Source of the DNA: CAYNSB01 sp964399625
Lineage (GTDB): Bacteria; Planctomycetota; Phycisphaerae; Phycisphaerales; UBA1924
Reading direction: 5' to 3'
Assembly (NCBI GenBank): GCA_964399625.1
Contig: CAYNSB010000071.1
Location: 1-13,426, forward strand
DNA length: 13,426 bases
The translations under genes and the position numbers were made by a program. Position 1 is the stretch's first letter. Each line of letters begins with the position of its first letter. The notes below the pieces were generated by a model. That model was not told the DNA's origin. It did not search any database and worked only from the letters and a program-made list of their open reading frames with translations. This document shows, one piece after another, positions 1 to 6,715 of this stretch.

Positions 1-1
1 C

Positions 2-775
2 AACCTCTACGGCTGCCGGCACTCGCTGCTCGACGGGCTCAATCGCGCCACGGACGTGATGCTCAGCGGCAAGACGTGCGTCGTGCTCGGGTACGGCGAC
101 GTGGGCAAGGGCTGCTGCCAGGCGCTCAAGGGCCAGGGCGCCCGCGTGCTCGTCACGGAGATCGACCCGATCTGCGCCCTGCAGGCCGCGATGGAGGGCT
201 ACCAGGTCGTCACGCTCGAGGATGTCGTGGACTCGGCGGACGTGTTCATCACGGCCACGGGCAACAAGGACATCATCACCGTTGAGCACATGGCCAAGAT
301 GAAGGACAAGGCCATCGTGGGCAACATCGGGCACTTCGACAACGAGATCGACATGGCCGGGCTGAGCAAGCACCCGCTCGTGTCGCGCGTGAACATCAAG
401 CCCCAGTTCGACGAGTTCGTGTTCGCGGCGGGCAAGGGGATCAAGGCGCACTCGGTGCTGATCCTTGCCGAGGGCCGTCTGATGAACCTCGGGTGCGCGA
501 CGGGGCACCCGAGCTTCGTGATGTCCGCAAGCTTCACGAACCAGGTGATGGCGCAGCTGGACCTGCACTTCAACGCGACGGGGCAGGAGACGATCTCGGG
601 CTTCGAGTTCGAGAAGGGCAAGGTGTACGTGCTGCCCAAGCGTCTGGACGAGGAGGTCGCTCGCCTGCACCTGGACAAGCTGGGCGTGCGCCTGACGAAG
701 CTGAGCAAGGACCAGGCGAGCTACATCGGCGTCGATGCCGATGGGCCGTACAAGCCTGATCACTATCGCTATTGA
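2..775 (+). CDS. ahcY: Adenosylhomocysteinase (S-adenosyl-L-homocysteine hydrolase), 5'-truncated
   Basis: This enzyme hydrolyses S-adenosylhomocysteine to adenosine and homocysteine in the cytosol and so relieves product inhibition of methyltransferases. The window begins inside the gene: 257 residues remain, roughly the C-terminal 55-60% of a family member, and the N-terminal substrate-binding part lies before position 1. The open frame starts with NLYGCRHSLLDGLNRATD, the family signature just before the NAD domain, so the in-frame GTG/ATG at 56-61 are internal codons. The NAD-binding loop GYGDVGKG is at fragment residues 30-37. TATGNKDII, NIGHFDNEI and LGCATGHPSFVMSASFTNQ follow in the usual order, and the protein ends in the conserved GPYKPDHYRY that completes the NAD site of the neighbouring subunit. 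No key residue is missing in the visible part. The gene stands alone on this strand and is closed by the hairpins at 785-849. Confidence 0.97.
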   Translation, partial: NLYGCRHSLLDGLNRATDVMLSGKTCVVLGYGDVGKGCCQALKGQGARVLVTEIDPICALQAAMEGYQVVTLEDVVDSADVFITATGNKDIITVEHMAKMKDKAIVGNIGHFDNEIDMAGLSKHPLVSRVNIKPQFDEFVFAAGKGIKAHSVLILAEGRLMNLGCATGHPSFVMSASFTNQVMAQLDLHFNATGQETISGFEFEKGKVYVLPKRLDEEVARLHLDKLGVRLTKLSKDQASYIGVDADGPYKPDHYRY

Positions 776-784
776 GTGAACCGT

Positions 785-805
785 CGGAGTGACAACCTCA
801 CTCCG
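785..805. other. Perfect inverted repeat just after ahcY
   Basis: CGGAGTGA (785-792) is the exact reverse complement of TCACTCCG (798-805), with a 5-nt loop between. The hairpin begins 9 nt after the ahcY stop codon and is not followed by a T-tract. It is probably a 3'-end stabilising or auxiliary hairpin ahead of the true terminator at 823-849, though a protein-binding palindrome cannot be excluded. Confidence 0.6.
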
Positions 806-822
806 TCATGAGCGATCAAGAG

Positions 823-849
823 AGCCCTCGGCGCGAGCCGGGGGCTTTT
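823..849 (+). terminator. Rho-independent terminator of ahcY, possibly bidirectional
   Basis: A 10-bp stem pairs 823-832 (AGCCCTCGGC) with 837-846 (GCCGGGGGCT), with one G-T wobble, closed by the stable GNRA-type tetraloop GCGA at 833-836. It is followed by TTTTCTCTT. It lies 47 nt after the ahcY stop and 3 nt beyond the stop codon of the convergent permease gene. The same stem could therefore also end the minus-strand transcript, although the minus-strand tail (CTCTTGATC) is less T-rich. Confidence 0.8.
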
Positions 850-852
850 CTC

Positions 853-2205
853 TTACCGTGCGGGCGCTCGCCGTTCCACGATGAGCTTCCAGACCGAATA
901 CACCGGCAACCCGAGCAGCAGCACACCGATCCACGGCAGGGTCTGCATGCCGCGGGACTTGACGTCGTTCACATCGGTCCAGATCGAGAGCCCTGTCATT
1001 GCGATCGCCGAGAGGACAAAGAGCGCGGGGACGATCGGGTAGCCCGGGCAGCGGAAGGGCCGCGGGGCGTCGGGCTCCCTCGCGCGCAGGATGAAGATCG
1101 CGATTCCACCGAGCCCGTAGAAGATCCAGATCGTGAACACGAAGCCGCTGGCAAGGTTCTGGAAGGATTCGAGGAGCCAGAGCACGATCAGCGAGAAGAT
1201 GAGCTGCTGGATCAGCGCGATGTGCGGCGTCTGGAATCGCGGGTGGATGCGCCCCAGCCAGGAGAAGAGCAGTCCGTCGCGGGCCTGGGCGAAGGTGACG
1301 CGAGCGCCCGTGAGCACCGAGGAGTGCGACGAACCGATCGTGGAGACCAGGATGACCACAGTCACGATGAGCGTGCCCGCATCGCCCGCCAGGCGTTGCA
1401 TGACCGCGGGCGCCACGGTGTCCGTCGCTCGCATCTCGCTCATGGGCAGCAGCCAGTGGTAGACCGCGTTCACGCCCACATAGAGCAGCGTGACGGCGAG
1501 CGTGCCCGCGATGTAAATGCGCGGGAGCGCGCGCCCCGGATTCTCGACCTCGCCCGCGATCGCCCCGACGTCCGACCAGCCGTCGTAGGTCCACATGATC
1601 GCGGCCATGACGGGGGCGATGGCGGCCCACAGGGGCATCGTCGGCGCGACGGGCTGGAAGTTCGCGGCCTCGCCCTTTCGCAACACCAGCGCGAGCACCA
1701 CGATCGCGGCGAGCGCGCCAAACTTGAGCGTCGTGAGGACCTTGGCCAGGCCCGTGCTGGGGCCCACGCCGACGATGTTGATCGCCGTGAGCCCGATGAG
1801 AACGACGGATGTGACGATGCGCCCGTCCCACTGGACGTGGAGCAGGCGATTCAGGTGCTCGGAGAAAATGACCGCGATGCCCGCGGCGGCAAAGGGCTTG
1901 GTGAGCAGCATGTACGTCCAGCCGAACACGAACGCGATGCGCGGTCCCAGGCCCTTGCGCAGGAAGACGTAGATGCCGCCGGACTGCGGATGCATCGCGG
2001 CGAGTTCGGCGAAGGTGAACGCCCCCAGAAGCGCCAGCACGCCACCGAGAAGCCACATCGTCAGGATGAGCCCGGGGCTCGAGAGCTGCTGGGCGATTTG
2101 CGGTGGCGTGCGGAAGATGCCCGAGCCGATGATGACGCCGACCATCACGGCGGTAGCGCCCCAGAAGCCGATGCGGCGGGGCAGATCGCGTGGCTCCGTG
2201 GGCAT
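853..2205 (-). CDS. APC-superfamily amino-acid permease
   Basis: An integral inner-membrane transporter of about 450 residues with some twelve hydrophobic segments, typical of the amino acid-polyamine-organocation (APC) superfamily. The first helix carries GSGIF (residues 27-31), the unwound substrate-binding motif of APC transporters. The helix-6 region reads WTYDGWSDVGAIAGEVENPG, and a later loop has GARVTFAQARDG; both are characteristic. It looks most like the SteT/LAT-type exchangers, but the substrate cannot be read from sequence. I chose the ATG at 2205 because it leaves a normal short cytoplasmic tail (MPTEPRDLPRR) before helix 1 and has TACACT 7 nt upstream. An in-frame GTG at 2250 would add 15 residues and overlap the stop of the upstream ankyrin gene as GTGA, a common coupling arrangement, so that start remains possible. 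It is the last gene of a minus-strand run and converges on ahcY. Confidence 0.93.
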   Translation of the reverse strand: MPTEPRDLPRRIGFWGATAVMVGVIIGSGIFRTPPQIAQQLSSPGLILTMWLLGGVLALLGAFTFAELAAMHPQSGGIYVFLRKGLGPRIAFVFGWTYMLLTKPFAAAGIAVIFSEHLNRLLHVQWDGRIVTSVVLIGLTAINIVGVGPSTGLAKVLTTLKFGALAAIVVLALVLRKGEAANFQPVAPTMPLWAAIAPVMAAIMWTYDGWSDVGAIAGEVENPGRALPRIYIAGTLAVTLLYVGVNAVYHWLLPMSEMRATDTVAPAVMQRLAGDAGTLIVTVVILVSTIGSSHSSVLTGARVTFAQARDGLLFSWLGRIHPRFQTPHIALIQQLIFSLIVLWLLESFQNLASGFVFTIWIFYGLGGIAIFILRAREPDAPRPFRCPGYPIVPALFVLSAIAMTGLSIWTDVNDVKSRGMQTLPWIGVLLLGLPVYSVWKLIVERRAPAR

Positions 2206-2212
2206 GGCGGGG

Positions 2213-2218
2213 AGTGTA
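2213..2218 (-). promoter_or_regulatory. Candidate -10 element of a leaderless permease transcript
   Basis: On the minus strand TACACT (2218 to 2213) is followed by exactly 7 nt (CCCCGCC) and then the ATG at 2205. There is no Shine-Dalgarno sequence before this ATG. This is the spacing expected if transcription starts at the A of the start codon. No good -35 box is visible 16-18 nt further upstream, so the call rests on the hexamer and its spacing alone. Confidence 0.35.
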
Positions 2219-2246
2219 GCGATGGGCCCGATCGCCGGGCCATCCT

Positions 2247-2771
2247 TCACTGCCCGGCGTTCGAAAGCACCGCGACGATCTGCTGAGCCTCCGCGTCCGT
2301 GCGCGCCCGCGCCCTGGCAAGTGCGTCGCGCCCCTCGCTATCGATGGCGTTGGGCTGGGCCCCCGCGTCCAGGAGCGCGAGCACCATCGCCAGATCGCGG
2401 CGCTCCGCGGCAAGCATCAGCGGCGTGCGCCCCTTCCCATCGGCGCGGTTGACGCTCGCGCCGGCGCTCAGCAGCGCGCGAATGTCATCGGTCGAGCCGA
2501 GTTCAACGGCTAGGCGAAGGGCAGTGCGGCCGTTCTCGTCCGACGCGGAGTCTGGTCCGCCCCATGAGCGCGCCAGTTCGATCGCTCGCCCGTGATTGCC
2601 GGCTTGCAACAGCGCACGAAACTCGTCGATGGGTCGCGCGACGTTGGTCGCGGGGAGAACGTCCGTTGCTCCAGCTCGACGGACATTGGAGGCGGCGAAG
2701 AACATCGCCAGCCCGCCGGCAAGCGCGAGCACGCCCGCGATGGCGACGAACGGCCTGGCGTTCGGGCTCAA
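2247..2771 (-). CDS. Membrane-anchored ankyrin-repeat protein (short paralogue)
   Basis: A 174-residue protein with an N-terminal hydrophobic helix (about residues 8-27) and then three ankyrin-like repeats (about 78-110, 111-143, 144-174), recognisable by GRTALRLAVELGS and GRTPLMLAAERRD and the LLxAGA turns. Ankyrin repeats are protein-binding scaffolds; the partner is unknown. The N-terminal helix suggests a membrane tether, but which side the repeats face is not certain. The start is taken as TTG at 2771: GGAGG (2783-2779) stands 7 nt before it, it follows the upstream gene's stop by 19 nt, and it places the helix at the very N-terminus. The reading frame stays open upstream to 2999, but that part is Arg/Ser-rich sequence antisense in quality and overlaps the neighbouring ankyrin gene, so I rejected it. 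It is a tandem relative of the gene at 2791-3672. Confidence 0.85.
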   Translation of the reverse strand: MSPNARPFVAIAGVLALAGGLAMFFAASNVRRAGATDVLPATNVARPIDEFRALLQAGNHGRAIELARSWGGPDSASDENGRTALRLAVELGSTDDIRALLSAGASVNRADGKGRTPLMLAAERRDLAMVLALLDAGAQPNAIDSEGRDALARARARTDAEAQQIVAVLSNAGQ

Positions 2772-2778
2772 CGGTGTG

Positions 2779-2783
2779 CCTCC
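2779..2783 (-). promoter_or_regulatory. Shine-Dalgarno site supporting a TTG start
   Basis: Minus-strand GGAGG (2783 to 2779) lies 7 nt ahead of TTG (2771-2769), in the 19-nt gap after the TAA of the upstream ankyrin gene. No ATG or GTG start in the right frame sits near it, so this site decides the start of the short ankyrin protein. Confidence 0.65.
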
Positions 2784-2790
2784 AACCGGC

Positions 2791-3672
2791 TTACTTCTTG
2801 GCCTTGGCAAGGACCTCGGCGACCTTGGCCCCCGCATCGTCGCTGCGCTGTTGCGCCCAGTCGATCGCGCGACGGCCATCCTTGTCCTTGAGCTCGGGCT
2901 TGGCGCCGGAGTTGAGCAGCAGCACCGCCTTCTCCGCGTCGCCACGCTCGGCGGCACGCATGAGCGGCGTGACGCCCTCGTTGTTCGCCGCGTCCACATC
3001 GGCGCCGGCGGTGATCAGGGACTTGAGCGTCGCGACGGAGGAGTCGCCGCCCGTGGCGCGAGCAAGAACGGACGAGCCTTCCTCGTCCACGGCCTTGGCG
3101 TTGGCGCCCGCCGAGAGCAGGAGCGTGACGACATCGCTCTCGCCGGCCTGCGCGGCCATCATCAGGGCCGTCTGCCCCCACTTGTTGCGGATCTCGACGC
3201 GTGCCTTGGCTTCCAGCAGGGCCTTGACGATCGCGGCGTCGCCCTTGGCCGAGGCGAGCATGAGCGGCGTGATGCCGGCGCTATCCGCCACATCGGGCTC
3301 GGCGCCAACTCCCAGCAGTTCCTTCACGCCGTTCACGCTGCCGTGCATCGCGGCGAAGGCGAGCATCGACATCTGCCGGCGCGATCCCTCCATGAGTTGC
3401 ATCTGCGCGTTGGGATCAACCTTCTTCTGCGTGATCTCGCCCTTGAGCGCGGCCCAGTCGCCCCGCGTGATCGCGTCCCGGAGCGTGGACACCTCGACGC
3501 CGCTGCCCGCGACGCCCGTGTGCGTTCCGCCCTTGGTCGGGGCGACCGCGGCGACGCTGGGCGACGCGCCCATCTCGCTCCCGAGCCGTTGGATCGCCCA
3601 CATCAGCGTCCCGCCCGCCAGGAGGAGGAGCACCACGGTGAGCCACAGAAAAACCGGTTGCTTGCTGGTCAT
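2791..3672 (-). CDS. Membrane-anchored ankyrin-repeat protein (long paralogue)
   Basis: A 293-residue protein. Residues 7-27 (VFLWLTVVLLLLAGGTLMWAI) form a single hydrophobic helix near the N-terminus, followed by a Gly/Ala/Val-rich linker (about 31-60) and then five to six ankyrin repeats from about residue 100 to the end. The clearest are GITPLMLASAKGD (133-145), GQTALMMAAQAGE (166-178) and GVTPLMRAAERGD (233-245), each followed by an LLxxGA turn. The expected role is a protein-interaction scaffold tethered to the membrane; no catalytic domain is visible. The start is ATG at 3672, with GGGAGG (3683-3678) 5 nt upstream; the frame extends to 3717, but MTSKQ gives a better signal-anchor. A 117-bp gap separates it from the EF-G-like gene upstream, and the second ankyrin gene follows after 19 nt, so the two are surely cotranscribed. 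Confidence 0.9.
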   Translation of the reverse strand: MTSKQPVFLWLTVVLLLLAGGTLMWAIQRLGSEMGASPSVAAVAPTKGGTHTGVAGSGVEVSTLRDAITRGDWAALKGEITQKKVDPNAQMQLMEGSRRQMSMLAFAAMHGSVNGVKELLGVGAEPDVADSAGITPLMLASAKGDAAIVKALLEAKARVEIRNKWGQTALMMAAQAGESDVVTLLLSAGANAKAVDEEGSSVLARATGGDSSVATLKSLITAGADVDAANNEGVTPLMRAAERGDAEKAVLLLNSGAKPELKDKDGRRAIDWAQQRSDDAGAKVAEVLAKAKK

Positions 3673-3737
3673 CGATGCCTCCCAAGAGCGCCGCCCAGCG
3701 GAGCCGGCAATGGACACGGTCCGGCTGGGCTCGAACG

Positions 3738-3743
3738 AGGATA
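3738..3743 (-). promoter_or_regulatory. Candidate -10 element for the ankyrin genes
   Basis: In the 117-bp gap between the EF-G-like gene and the first ankyrin gene, the minus strand carries GGATATCCTCG, with TATCCT at 3743-3738. A start about 7 nt downstream would give a leader near 58 nt that includes the Shine-Dalgarno site at 3683-3678. The nine bases GATATCCTC also occur before purE (7370-7378). No convincing -35 box was found. Confidence 0.3.
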
Positions 3744-3789
3744 TCCGATCCGCCGGGACGCTGCGCGGCGAACGCGGTTCGCCATCGGT

Positions 3790-5919
3790 TCAGTCTTCCT
3801 CGTGCCTTGGCTTGAACGCGGCGACGATCTCCTGCTGCACGTTGTTGGGCGTGTGCTCGTCGTGCGAATAGTCCATCGTGTACGCGCCCGTTCCGGCGGT
3901 GAGGCTCTTGAGCTCGTTGGCGTAATTCTGGAGCTCCCCCACCGGTGCGATGGCGCGAACGATGCAGCTCTCGCCGCCGATCATCTGCGTGTCCTGCACG
4001 CGCCCGCGCTTCGTGGAGAGGTGGCCCGCGATGTCGCCCAGGTACTTGTTGGGCGCGGTGATCTCCACCGTGACGTAGGGCTCGAGGAGCTTGGGGCGGG
4101 CCTTGCTGACCGCGTCGATGAACGCGCGCTTGCCCGCGGTGACGAACGCGATCTCCTTGCTGTCCACGTCGTGGTACTTGCCGTCGTAGAGCACGCAGCG
4201 CACGCCGCGCATCGGATAGCCCGCGATCGCGCCGTCGGCCATGATCTGGCGAACGCCCTTCTCGACCGCTGGCCAGTACTGACGCGGGACCGTGCCGCCG
4301 ACGACCTCCGACACGAACTCGAAGCCATCGGGATGGTCCAGCGGCAACGGCTCGATGCGCAGGTACACCTCGCCAAACTGCCCGGCGCCGCCGGTCTGCT
4401 TCTTGTGCCGATGGTGCCCGTTGGCGGGCGTGGTGATCGTCTCCTTGTACGCAGTCTTGGGCGGGCTGGTGATCAGATCGATGTTGTACTGAGCCTTGAG
4501 CTTCTCCATCACGACGCGCAGGTGCAGCTCACCCAGCCCGCGGATGACCGTCTGCTTCGTCGCGGCGATGCGCTCCACGTGGAAGCAGGGGTCCTCCTCC
4601 TGCAGCTTCTGGCACGCGTTGGCGAACTTCGTCTCGTCGGCGTGGTTCTTCAGCTCGATCGCGAGCCCGAACATGGGGCGCGGGAGCGCCAGCGCACGCA
4701 GGTGCACGCTGTCGTGCTCGTGCGAGTCGTGGAGCACGCCGTTGAAGTGGAGCTCGTCCAGCTTCGCCACGGCGCCGATGTCGCCGGGCCCGACCTCGTT
4801 CACCTCGACGTGCTCCTTGCCCTGCAGCTTGAACAGGTGCCCGATGCGCAGCGCCTTCTTGTGGTCATTGAGGAACAGGTCGGCCTTGTGCTTCACGGTG
4901 CCCGAGTGCACGCGGAAGAACGCGAGCTTGCCCACGAACGGGTCGGCGGTCACCTTGAACACGTGCGCGATCACCTTGCCCGCGGGATCGGGCTTGGCCG
5001 CAAAGTCCTGCTCCTCGCCCGGCTCGCCGCTGGGCGCGATCGGGCGGTACTGGAACTCGGGGGGCGTGACCTCGATGGGGCTGGGGCAGAGGTCGGCGAA
5101 GATGTGCAGCAGGTCCTCCGCGCCCACGCCCGTCTTGGCGCTGACGAAGCAGATGGGCACGAGGTGCGCCTGCCCCAGGCACTTCTCGAACGCCCCGTGC
5201 AGGTCCTCTGGGCTGAACGCCTCGCCCTTCTCGAGGTACACCTCCATCAGGCGCTCCTCGACCTCCACGATCTGCTCGATGATCGCCTTGTGAGCCTCGC
5301 GGACGCTGGAGAAGTCCGCCGAGTCTCCCGCGCTGTCGCTCCCGTCGTGATCGAAGACGTTGATCACCTTCTTGCCGCCCTCGGCCGGGAGGTTGATCGG
5401 CAGGCAGATCGACCCGAACTGCTCGCGGATCTGCGCGACGAGCCCTTCCAGGTCCGCCTCCTGCGAGTCGATCTTGTTCACGATGATCAGGCGCGGGATC
5501 TGGCGCTCGCCGGCGATCGTCATCAGGCGCCGCGTGCCCGACTCGATGCCGCGCACTGCGTCGATGACGACGGCGACGGTCTCCACCGCGGGCATCGCGG
5601 CGATCGCGTGCCCGATGAAGTCGCCGAGCCCGGGCGAGTCGAGCAGGTTCACCTGGTGTCCGTGGAAGTTGAAGTGGAAGAGCTTGGTCGTGAGCGAGTG
5701 CTTGTGGTGCTTCTCGCTCTCCGTGTGGTCCGAGAGGCTCGTGCCGTCGTCGGGCGAACCGCAGCGCTTGAGGTGGATCCCCGCGGAGGCCCCGCCCTGC
5801 TCCGACGCGGTGAACAGCAGGCGGTCGGTCAGGAACGTCTTCCCCGATCCACCGTGCCCGCACAGGAGGATGTTGCGAATGTCGGCCGGCTTCGCGGACG
5901 ATGAGGCATGCACAGACAT
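3790..5919 (-). CDS. Elongation factor G-like GTPase (EF-G2-type paralogue)
   Basis: A 709-residue translational GTPase with all five EF-G domains: G domain (about 15-285), domain II (about 314-405), III (about 411-485), IV (about 489-610) and V (about 612-695). The P-loop is GHGGSGKT (21-28) instead of the GHVDAGKT of canonical EF-G, switch II reads DSPGLGDF (94-101), G4 is NKID (148-151) and G5 is SAK (260-262). These variants place it in the EF-G-like/EF-G2 family rather than with the housekeeping translocase. Domain IV keeps KKQTGGAGQFGEV and domain V keeps TAPNKYLGDIAGHLSTKRG. The histidine that activates hydrolytic water in EF-G (DTPGH) is leucine 98 here. In other bacteria such paralogues bind ribosomes but often translocate poorly; the role here is unknown. 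The start ATG at 5919 is supported by GGAG (5929-5926) 6 nt upstream. It lies 64 nt after the zinc-ribbon membrane protein gene on the same strand. Confidence 0.93.
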   Translation of the reverse strand: MSVHASSSAKPADIRNILLCGHGGSGKTFLTDRLLFTASEQGGASAGIHLKRCGSPDDGTSLSDHTESEKHHKHSLTTKLFHFNFHGHQVNLLDSPGLGDFIGHAIAAMPAVETVAVVIDAVRGIESGTRRLMTIAGERQIPRLIIVNKIDSQEADLEGLVAQIREQFGSICLPINLPAEGGKKVINVFDHDGSDSAGDSADFSSVREAHKAIIEQIVEVEERLMEVYLEKGEAFSPEDLHGAFEKCLGQAHLVPICFVSAKTGVGAEDLLHIFADLCPSPIEVTPPEFQYRPIAPSGEPGEEQDFAAKPDPAGKVIAHVFKVTADPFVGKLAFFRVHSGTVKHKADLFLNDHKKALRIGHLFKLQGKEHVEVNEVGPGDIGAVAKLDELHFNGVLHDSHEHDSVHLRALALPRPMFGLAIELKNHADETKFANACQKLQEEDPCFHVERIAATKQTVIRGLGELHLRVVMEKLKAQYNIDLITSPPKTAYKETITTPANGHHRHKKQTGGAGQFGEVYLRIEPLPLDHPDGFEFVSEVVGGTVPRQYWPAVEKGVRQIMADGAIAGYPMRGVRCVLYDGKYHDVDSKEIAFVTAGKRAFIDAVSKARPKLLEPYVTVEITAPNKYLGDIAGHLSTKRGRVQDTQMIGGESCIVRAIAPVGELQNYANELKSLTAGTGAYTMDYSHDEHTPNNVQQEIVAAFKPRHEED

Positions 5920-5983
5920 AGCAGACTCCAGAGGTGTAGTGCCCGTGCATCGGGGCGAGTCGCCGAGAGCGCGGGCGATCGAC

Positions 5984-6697
5984 TCAGTGTACCGCGCTGG
6001 TGGCGGAATTCGAGGGGCTCGCGTTCGCAGACGGTTTGGGTGAGATGGGCGAGCCGCACTCCGGACAGACCGAGGAACTCAGGCCACGAAGGTCGTAGCG
6101 GCAGGAGGGGCATTGGTGAGGGCGCGGGCCGAAGAGGCGGCACACTGTGAAGCGCAAACCGATCGCAAGAGCGAGGGCACAAGTCGTATTGATCGCGAGG
6201 CCCAGGGGAATCGGACGAACCGGCACGTGATAAATCCTTCCCGGCGGTCCTTGCTCCGCCGTCAGACCTCCCGAAATGCCGTGCCAGCGGATCGAATATC
6301 CAGACCGACGGAGAATCGTGTTGGGAATGACCCGATTGCCTGAATCGTTTATGGAGGTCCACTCGATCGCACGGCACGGCCACCCAACTTGCGTGCGCCA
6401 GACCGTTCTCAAGGTTGGGTGATCAGGCTTCGAGAGCTCGTCCTGATCAGGAAAGCCTGCAAACACACTTGATGCACCAAATCCCGCGTCCTCGATGATG
6501 GTGGAAGGCACGGGCCAGTCGCTCGGCACTCTTGCTGGCCAGCCGATGACCGATGCCTCACTGCCCTTGACATAGCGAATCTGGAACTGCTGGCTTGAGG
6601 CGAGTAAGGCCCACCCCATCGGCCAATTCAGCAGCACCAACCCGACCACGAGCGTCGCCCACTTCACCACTCGCCATCGCCGTTGCGTGCGCCGCAT
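5984..6697 (-). CDS. Two-helix membrane protein with C-terminal zinc ribbon, function unknown
   Basis: A 237-residue protein that I do not recognise as a named family. It has an N-terminal basic stretch (MRRTQRRWR) and a hydrophobic helix (about 11-33). A polar Trp/Pro-containing central region of about 125 residues would sit outside the cytoplasm by the positive-inside rule. A second helix follows (about 162-188), then a cytoplasmic tail with a four-cysteine zinc ribbon (C196, C199, C211, C214; CPSCRYDLRGL...CPECGSPI). This CPxCxYDLRGL tail recurs in planctomycete membrane proteins and is my best clue to the organism. The last 20 residues are Ser/Pro/Ala-rich and look disordered. The start ATG at 6697 has no Shine-Dalgarno but has TAGACT 6 nt upstream; GTG codons at 6670 and 6667 are less likely alternatives. 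It diverges from the Nudix gene across 18 bp and reads toward the EF-G-like gene. Confidence 0.8.
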   Translation of the reverse strand: MRRTQRRWRVVKWATLVVGLVLLNWPMGWALLASSQQFQIRYVKGSEASVIGWPARVPSDWPVPSTIIEDAGFGASSVFAGFPDQDELSKPDHPTLRTVWRTQVGWPCRAIEWTSINDSGNRVIPNTILRRSGYSIRWHGISGGLTAEQGPPGRIYHVPVRPIPLGLAINTTCALALAIGLRFTVCRLFGPRPHQCPSCRYDLRGLSSSVCPECGSPISPKPSANASPSNSATSAVH

Positions 6698-6702
6698 GCC
6701 GC

Positions 6703-6709
6703 TAGTCTA
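6703..6709. promoter_or_regulatory. Overlapping divergent -10 elements in an 18-bp intergenic space
   Basis: The heptamer TAGTCTA (6703-6709) contains TAGTCT on the plus strand (6703-6708), 7 nt before the Nudix ATG at 6716. It also contains TAGACT on the minus strand (6709-6704), 6 nt before the ATG at 6697. Neither gene has a Shine-Dalgarno site, and the whole gap is only 18 bp. Both spacings fit leaderless transcripts starting at or next to the start codon. Recognisable -35 boxes are not evident; they would have to lie inside the opposite gene. Confidence 0.5.
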
Positions 6710-6715
6710 CCGACC

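Noticed and set aside
776..852. SAH riboswitch associated with ahcY
   Set aside because: Such riboswitches lie in the 5' leader; the structures here are downstream of the stop codon and read as a hairpin and a terminator.
808..2286. A stop-free plus-strand frame of about 490 codons opposite the permease
   Set aside because: The translation is a charged Arg/Asp/Glu/His mixture without membrane or family features, while the minus strand encodes a clear twelve-helix permease.
2772..2999. Upstream extension of the short ankyrin gene to 2999
   Set aside because: It would overlap the end of the long ankyrin gene by more than 200 nt with Arg/Ser-rich out-of-frame sequence; the TTG at 2771 with GGAGG 7 nt upstream explains the start.
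2596..5904. A stop-free plus-strand frame of about 1100 codons opposite the EF-G-like and ankyrin genes
   Set aside because: Its translation is Arg/Leu/Val/His/Asp-rich with no recognisable domain and lies exactly antisense to genes with strong family signatures. Long antisense frames are expected in GC-rich genes.
5986..5991. TACACT on the minus strand as a promoter for the EF-G-like gene
   Set aside because: It overlaps the last codons and stop of the upstream zinc-ribbon gene, has no -35 partner at normal spacing, and the two genes may simply share a transcript; too weak to annotate.
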